Shown here piece by piece: positions 45,394 to 50,289 of a stretch of 50,289 nt of DNA. Source of the DNA: Arthrobacter nitrophenolicus (GTDB lineage Bacteria > Actinomycetota > Actinomycetes > Actinomycetales > Micrococcaceae). The translations under genes were made by a program, and so were the position numbers. The notes under the pieces are model-generated. The model worked only from the letters and a program-made list of their open reading frames with translations, searched no databases and had not been told where the DNA came from. The stretch lies in NCBI RefSeq assembly GCF_000332815.1, contig NZ_AOFD01000031.1:1-50289 (forward strand), written 5' to 3'. How positions within the stretch are numbered: position 1 is the stretch's first letter; every line of letters starts with the position of its first letter.

Positions 45394-47415
45394 TCAGTCC
45401 ATGCCGCGGAGGTCCAGGACGAGCTCGGTGTCGCCGTCGGCCTGCAGGACCACGGGGATGCCCCAGTCCTGCTGGTACAGGTGGCAGGCGGCGTGGTCCG
45501 GGATCTCGCCGTCCTCGGTCTCCGGGCCGTCACAAGCGGCAGCGCGGGCGGTAATGTGCAGCACGCCCTCCGGAATCCCGGACGAGAGCTCCACGGTGCG
45601 GAGCAGCCCCACGGAGGTTCCGCCGCCGGACACCAGGAGCTCCGGCGGGGTGGAAGAGATCTTGAGCTGCGTGGGGTCGCCCCAGCGGTCGTCCAGTTTC
45701 TGCCCGGTGGGGGCGGTGAACCGGACAGTGAGCTCCAGCGGGCCGGGCGCCACAGGGCTCTTGGGCCGGTGCGTCTGGGACGCGCCCTCGTCCACCTGCT
45801 GCGCTTCCTTGGGGATGGGGACGTACACCAGCTGGTGCTGGTTGGCCTCCACTACTACCAGCAGCGGCTCGGAACCGGCCGAATGGGTGTGGTCCACGAT
45901 GACGTCTGAGGGTTCCAGGAGTCCCCGCGCCAGGGTTGAGACGGTTCCCGCCGAGGGGTCGTAGCGGCGCACGGCGCCGTTGTAGGTGTCCGCAATCGCC
46001 ACGGAGCCGTCGGGGAGGACTGTCACGCCCAGCGGGTGCTGCAGGCGCGCTTCAACGGCAGGACCGTCGCGGAAGCCGAAATCGAACAGGCCCTTGCCCA
46101 ACGCAGACTCCACGGTGATGCTGCCGGCATCGTCGATCACGAGCTTCCGGAGCGCCGACGTCTCGGAATCGGCCACCCAGATGTTGCCGTCGCCGTCCTC
46201 GGCCAGGCCGGAGGGCTGCGCGAACCAGGCTTCGTGGGCGGGGCCGTCCAGGAGGCCCTCCAGGCCGTTGCCGGCGATGATGTCCACTTCGCCGGAGACG
46301 GGGTCGAAGCTGAAGATCTGGTGGGTGCCGGCCATGGCGATCACCACGGCGTTGAGCTTGCGCGACCAGACCAGGTCCCACGGCGAGCTCAGCGACACCT
46401 CGAGGGGGTGCCCGCTCAGCCGGCCGGTGAATCCGGCGGCGTCCTCGTCCACGCGTGCGGGGCCCGTCTCCAGCAGGCGCTGGACACCGTTGCCGGCGAG
46501 CGTGGAGGCCTTGCCGTCCGTGAGGGACAGTCCGCGCAGGCGGTGGTTGACGGAGTCTGCAATTACGACGTCGTAGCCGACCTTGGCTGCCACATCCTCC
46601 GGCAGCAGGACCAGGCCCTGGGGTTCGTTGAACTGCGCCGTTGCGGTATCGCCGGCCGCCGGGCCGTCCGCATAGCCCTTGGTGCCGGAACCGAAGGTGG
46701 CCAGGACCGTCGTGAAGTCGGTGCCTAGTTCCACCACCCGGTGGTGCCCGGTATCGGTGACCAGCCAGGAACCCTTCTCCGCAGCATCCTTCACTGCGGC
46801 ACCTGCTGCGGGGCCGCCGTCGGACGCTTCATCTGCGCCCGAGCCGCGGCCGGCGGGCAGGAAGAGCGCCTTGCCGGGGAACCGCAGGGTGCCCGACGTC
46901 GGTTCGGGCGCCACATAGGGGCCGGAACCGCGGTGGAGGGTGCCCTTGGCCTCGTGTTCGGCGATGAGCTCGGGGATCAGCACTGCCAGGCCGTCCGCGT
47001 GGCCCTCGCCCGACAGGTGCGCAACGATGTAGCCTTCGGGGTCGATGACCACCAGGGTGGGCCAGGCGCGGGCGGTGTAGGCCTTCCAGGTGTCCAGCTC
47101 CGGATCGTCGAGGACCGGGTGGTGGATCTCGTAGCGTTCCACGGCGGCGGCCAGGGCCACCGGGTCGGCCTCGTGCTCGAACTTGGGTGAGTGGACGCCG
47201 ACGGTCACCAGGACGTCCGAGTACTCCTCCTCCAGGGGACGCAGCTCGTCCAGGACATGGAGGCAGTTGATGCAGCAGAACGTCCAGAAGTCGAGCAGCA
47301 CGATCTTGCCGCGGAGGGCCTCAAGGTCCAGGGTCTTGCCGCCGGTGTTCAACCAGTTGCGGCCCACCAGTTCAGAGGCGCGGACCCGGGCGTGGGTGCG
47401 TACGGTTTCGCTCAT
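45394..47415 (-). CDS. NHL-repeat thioredoxin-family protein
   Basis: A 673-residue protein. Residues 15-165 are a TlpA-like thioredoxin fold with the redox pair in FWTFCCINCLHVLDEL (C48-I-N-C51). Residues about 215-560 carry NHL beta-propeller repeats (QFNEPQGLVLLPEDVA, VVIADSVNHRLRGL, LQHPLGVTVLPDGSVAIADTYNGAVRRYD). The last 100 residues form a DsbD-like beta domain (LKISSTPPELLVSGGG). No signal peptide is seen, so it may be cytoplasmic. Its ATG overlaps the stop of the CopD/CtaG gene (TGATG), so the two are probably made together. Confidence 0.9.
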   Translation of the reverse strand: MSETVRTHARVRASELVGRNWLNTGGKTLDLEALRGKIVLLDFWTFCCINCLHVLDELRPLEEEYSDVLVTVGVHSPKFEHEADPVALAAAVERYEIHHPVLDDPELDTWKAYTARAWPTLVVIDPEGYIVAHLSGEGHADGLAVLIPELIAEHEAKGTLHRGSGPYVAPEPTSGTLRFPGKALFLPAGRGSGADEASDGGPAAGAAVKDAAEKGSWLVTDTGHHRVVELGTDFTTVLATFGSGTKGYADGPAAGDTATAQFNEPQGLVLLPEDVAAKVGYDVVIADSVNHRLRGLSLTDGKASTLAGNGVQRLLETGPARVDEDAAGFTGRLSGHPLEVSLSSPWDLVWSRKLNAVVIAMAGTHQIFSFDPVSGEVDIIAGNGLEGLLDGPAHEAWFAQPSGLAEDGDGNIWVADSETSALRKLVIDDAGSITVESALGKGLFDFGFRDGPAVEARLQHPLGVTVLPDGSVAIADTYNGAVRRYDPSAGTVSTLARGLLEPSDVIVDHTHSAGSEPLLVVVEANQHQLVYVPIPKEAQQVDEGASQTHRPKSPVAPGPLELTVRFTAPTGQKLDDRWGDPTQLKISSTPPELLVSGGGTSVGLLRTVELSSGIPEGVLHITARAAACDGPETEDGEIPDHAACHLYQQDWGIPVVLQADGDTELVLDLRGMD

Positions 47416-49567
47416 CAGCGTCCTTCCAGCTTGTTGCGTTCAGCCAGCTTGGCGTCGCGTTCGGCCAATTTGGCAAACATATCGTTGTAAGCGGTGAGAT
47501 CGGCGTCGTTATTCCTGTCCGCGGCCCGGTCCACCCGCTTGGTTTCCCGTGCGTCGGAACGGGACCACATGATGGCGACGCCGATCGCCACCAGGAGGGT
47601 GGGCACTTCGCCGATGCCCCAGGCCACTGCGCCGCCCTTCTGCTGGTCCACCAGCGCGGAGTCTCCCCACGCCCGGCCCAGGTTGCCGAAGTAGTCGGCG
47701 GCCAGGAGGTTGTCCCCGCCCATGATGGCGACGCCGAAGAAGGCGTGGAAGCCCATGGTCGCCAGCAGGAGGAGCAGCCGCAGCGGATAGGGCGCGCGGC
47801 GGGGCAGCGGGTCAGTGCCGATCATGGTCAGGATGAAGATGTAGCCGGTCAGCAGGAAGTGCACGATCATCAGCTCATGGCCCACGTGCTCACGCATGGC
47901 GAAGCCGAACAGGTCCGAGTAGTAGAACAGGACGATCGAGCCGGCGAAGTTGGCCGCCGCGAAGAGCGGGTGCGTCACTACCTGCGAGAACTTCGAGTGC
48001 ACGAAGACCAGGATCCACTCGCGTGGCCCGCGCGAGCCGTCACCGCGGGGCTGCAGGGCGCGCAGCGCAAGCGTGACCGGGGCGCCCAGCACCAGGAAGA
48101 TGGGGGCAACCATGGTCAGTGCCATGTGGTCCACCATGTGTGCGGAGAACAGTATGCGGCCGTAGACCGACGGCGGCCCGGAGGTGATGTAGGTCAGCAC
48201 CAGCAGGCCGATGACCCAGTTGATGGACCGGAACCACTGCCAGGAGTCGCCGCGGCGGCGGATTTTGGCAACGCCCAGGAAGTAGGACACCAGGCCAAAC
48301 AGCGCGAACGCGATCCACAGCCAGTCCAGGCGCCATTCCGTCAGCCACCGTTCCGCGGTCAGCTCCGGGGGAAGTTCGTAGCCGGTGAGGATGAAAGCGG
48401 GCGAGGCGTCCGGCGCGTAAGTGGTGGGCTGCGGCGGGGCTGAACGGCCCAGTGCGACGGCGATGCCGGACGTTCCGGCCATTACCAGGAGCTCCGCGAG
48501 GATCAGCTGCCAGAGCACCCGGCGCGACGACATCGTGTTGCCTTGGCGGCCCAGCTGCGGGATGACCCACTGGCGGTGCATAAAGCCGATTCCGCCCAGC
48601 ACCAGCGTGGCGGCGGTCTTGGCCAGGATCAGCTGGCCGTACGCGGAGCCAAAGAGGTCGGCCCAGCTGGTGATGCGGATGCTCGCGTTGATGACGCCGG
48701 AGGCGAGGACCAGCACGAACGCGAACCCGGCGAGGCTGGAGAACCTCTTGAGCGTGGCCTCGGTGATGTCGCCCGCAGCCCCTGCCTTGGCACCGGTCAG
48801 GATGCCGGAGAGCAGGGCCAGCATGATGATGCCGCCCACCCAGGTGCTGACGCCCACCAGGTGCAGGCCCAGGGAGTTGATGGCGCCCTCGTGGTCGGAT
48901 GAGCTGGAGGAGTGTCCGATCAGGGCTGTGGGCACGAGCCTATCAGTGCCAGCATGAGCGTGAGCGCCAAGCCCCCAAGCGACCTGACGCCGAACAGCGC
49001 TGTGGTCACCACGGCAGCGATGATGGTGACGGCCAGCCAGGCACGGCCGGTTTCGATGTCGGTCATGAAGTACACGAGGGCCTGGGTGAACTCGGCGTCA
49101 CCTGACAGGCCTTGGCCGGCCACGTCCGCGTAGGTGAGGACCAGGACTGCGATGGCCGAGAGGGTCCAGGCTGCGCCGGCGGCCGCCGCTGCCGCCAGGG
49201 CCCTGCTGAAGGCGGGGTGTTCCGGACCTTCACTCCCCTCGGCCCTGTCCCTGCTGCGGGGGGCCAGGCTCCTGGGCAGGATGCCGACGGCGAAGACCAG
49301 GCCGCCGATGACCGTGGCCAGTGAAATGTTGTGGAGGGCCTTGCTGACGGGGAGTCCCCATCGCACCAAGGCACCCGGATCAGCAACGCCCCGGGTGGCG
49401 GCCGCACCTGAAAAGATCAGGGCCACTGTCAGGCCGAGGAACAGGGTTGCCAGTCCCGCGAGCTGCCAGGGCAGGGAGACACCCAGGGCATCACCGCCCG
49501 GCCCCCGTCCGCCTTTGCCGGCGGGCAGGGGTGTGGTGGATTGGGATTTTGCGGCAGAAGACACCAC
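47415..49567 (-). pseudogene. CopD-CtaG fusion, cytochrome c oxidase assembly / copper protein, frameshifted as read
   Basis: Probable full product about 717 residues with some 15 membrane segments. N-terminal CopD-like part (ALHNISLATVIGGLVFAVGILPRSL; LGLHLVGVSTWVGGIIMLALL with His pairs) and C-terminal CtaG part (FSAHMVDHMALTMVAPIFLVLGAPVTLALR; EHVGHELMIVHFLLTGYIF). A missing C near 48938 (GGCTCGTG for GGCCTCGTG) separates the frames at LALIG/LVPTALIGHSSSSS. GTG 49567 (or 49564) is a likely start; the open frame extends to 49630 but that is inside the terminator hairpin. CtaG proteins help insert copper into cytochrome oxidase, CopD imports copper. Confidence 0.85.
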
Positions 49568-49628
49568 TCCATTGTCCGCTACGCCTGCCCGGGCCGCGAA
49601 TCTGCTGATCAAGGGGCAGGGCCCATGC

Positions 49629-49662
49629 AAAAGGGCGGCAACCGGATGGTTGCCGCCCTTTT
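49629..49662 (-). terminator. terminator after HU gene
   Basis: AAAAGGGCGGCAACC and GGTTGCCGCCCTTTT form a perfect 15-bp stem around GGAT. On the minus strand the stem ends in TTTT. It lies 44 nt downstream of the HU stop codon. Confidence 0.9.
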
Positions 49663-49705
49663 CTGTCCGGTCCGCCGCTAGGATGGCGGACCGGGAAGAA
49701 GTTGC

Positions 49706-49993
49706 TTACTTCTTGTTGGAGACCGCAGCCTTCAGCTTGGAGCCGGCGGTCAGCTTGACGCTGTGGCCTGCTGCGATCTGGATGGTCTCACCCGTCTGCG
49801 GGTTGCGGCCGGTGCGTGCTGCACGGTCGGTACGCTCGACGGCGAGCCAGCCCGGGATGGTGATCTTCTCGCCCGCGGCGACGGAAGTCTCGAAAACCTC
49901 GAACAGTGCGTCGAGGACGGAGTTGACGGCTGCCTGGCTGGTGCCGGCCTTGCCCGCTACCTCTGCAACAAGTTCACTACGGTTCTTAGCCAT
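49706..49993 (-). CDS. hup: HU family DNA-binding protein
   Basis: A 95-residue nucleoid protein. MAKNRSELVAEVAGKAGTSQAAVNSVLDALFEVFETSVAAGEKITIPGWLAVERTDRAARTGRNPQTGETIQIAAG shows the dimerising helices and the DNA-grasping arm with RNPQTGE. It lacks the long Lys/Ala tail of mycobacterial HupB. AGGAGG stands 8 nt before the ATG. TATAGG near 50025 is a possible -10. It bends and compacts DNA; an HU gene is expected to be highly expressed, fitting the strong signals. Confidence 0.96.
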   Translation of the reverse strand: MAKNRSELVAEVAGKAGTSQAAVNSVLDALFEVFETSVAAGEKITIPGWLAVERTDRAARTGRNPQTGETIQIAAGHSVKLTAGSKLKAAVSNKK

Positions 49994-50205
49994 TTATGTC
50001 CTCCTGGACGATCATGATTCTGGAGCCTATACGCGGCATGCGCACAAGCCACTGTTCGAAAACTTACCAGCTTGGACGGTCGAGGGCGGCAAATTCCGCG
50101 TGTTTCCGCGACTTTTTGAGGTTAATCACCGGATTTTGGGGGGTTTGCGGGCCTTCAGGCGGCCGATCCTCCATCAAATTCCACGCCCCGTACCCCTTCG
50201 GGCAC

Positions 50206-50246
50206 GCTCTCTCACCTCCTGCAAGGCCTGGCGGGATGCTCTCTCA
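50206..50246 (-). repeat. intergenic repeat, two TGAGAGAGC units 32 nt apart (copy B)
   Basis: Read on the minus strand, TGAGAGAGC occurs at 50246-50238 and again at 50214-50206, starting exactly 32 nt apart, followed by ATCCC and GTGCC. This matches copy A at 26426 in unit and spacing. The surrounding 49994-50289 stretch upstream of hup holds no gene I can support. Confidence 0.55.
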
Positions 50247-50289
50247 TTTGTGGCGGGTTTCAAAACCTACTCGCCGGGGGTTTGGTGGT

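Overview
This is a high-GC actinobacterial chromosome segment. Leaderless-looking starts (TANNNT -10 boxes 6-9 nt before the start codon), many ATGA/GTGA overlaps, a 13E12-type DUF222-HNH protein, the fused MrpA/B and the actinobacterial families DUF4383 and DUF4235 point to the Micrococcaceae, most likely Arthrobacter or Pseudarthrobacter. It looks like core chromosome: I found no prophage, plasmid, transposase or CRISPR array.

Layout. 1-900: TPP-riboswitch-controlled thiamine-precursor ECF transporter (minus strand). 977-6244: small conserved proteins, a heme-oxygenase-like diiron protein overlapping a CDGSH iron-sulfur protein, and a six-hairpin glycosidase-like enzyme behind a LacI-type operator. 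6248-12762: complete Mrp Na+/H+ antiporter operon (mrpA/B-C-D-E-F-G). 12945-16098: UMF1-type transporter and a Kht-like two-gene K+/H+ antiporter. 16143-19634: dcd, a secreted CAP/FG-GAP protein, an SRPBCC protein, tRNA-Gly(CCC) and a tiny basic protein. 19703-22576: MFS exporter with divergent LysR, and a zinc-ribbon protein. 22704-29019: proline/amino-acid catabolism block (putA, APC permease, LysR) joined by a shared promoter box. 29075-31620: panD, AEC transporter and a MSOX-type flavin oxidase. 31636-36321: GH15 enzyme with a degenerate trehalose-phosphatase domain, LLM oxidoreductase, DJ-1/PfpI protein. 36406-41400: long secreted coiled-coil protein, decayed lipoprotein, DUF222-HNH protein. 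41650-50289: HerA-like ATPase, an anchored protein, DUF559 protein, thioredoxin/NHL protein coupled to a CopD-CtaG copper/cytochrome-oxidase protein, and HU.

The most striking property of the sequence is that at least eight recognisable genes are broken by simple frameshifts, mostly explained by one missing G or C. Other long genes of 1.4-3 kb are intact. This pattern suits base-calling deletions in the assembly better than real gene decay, so each broken gene is described as its probable full-length product with the break located.

Most original leads: (i) a 35-bp promoter block shared by putA and the permease/LysR intergenic region, suggesting a small LysR regulon; (ii) an intergenic element with two TGAGAGAGC-like units exactly 32 nt apart, present at two distant sites; (iii) a 778-residue secreted coiled-coil protein whose only cysteines lie near its two ends; (iv) a GH15 enzyme fused to a phosphatase domain lacking its catalytic aspartates; (v) a translationally coupled diiron oxidase-like/CDGSH pair.
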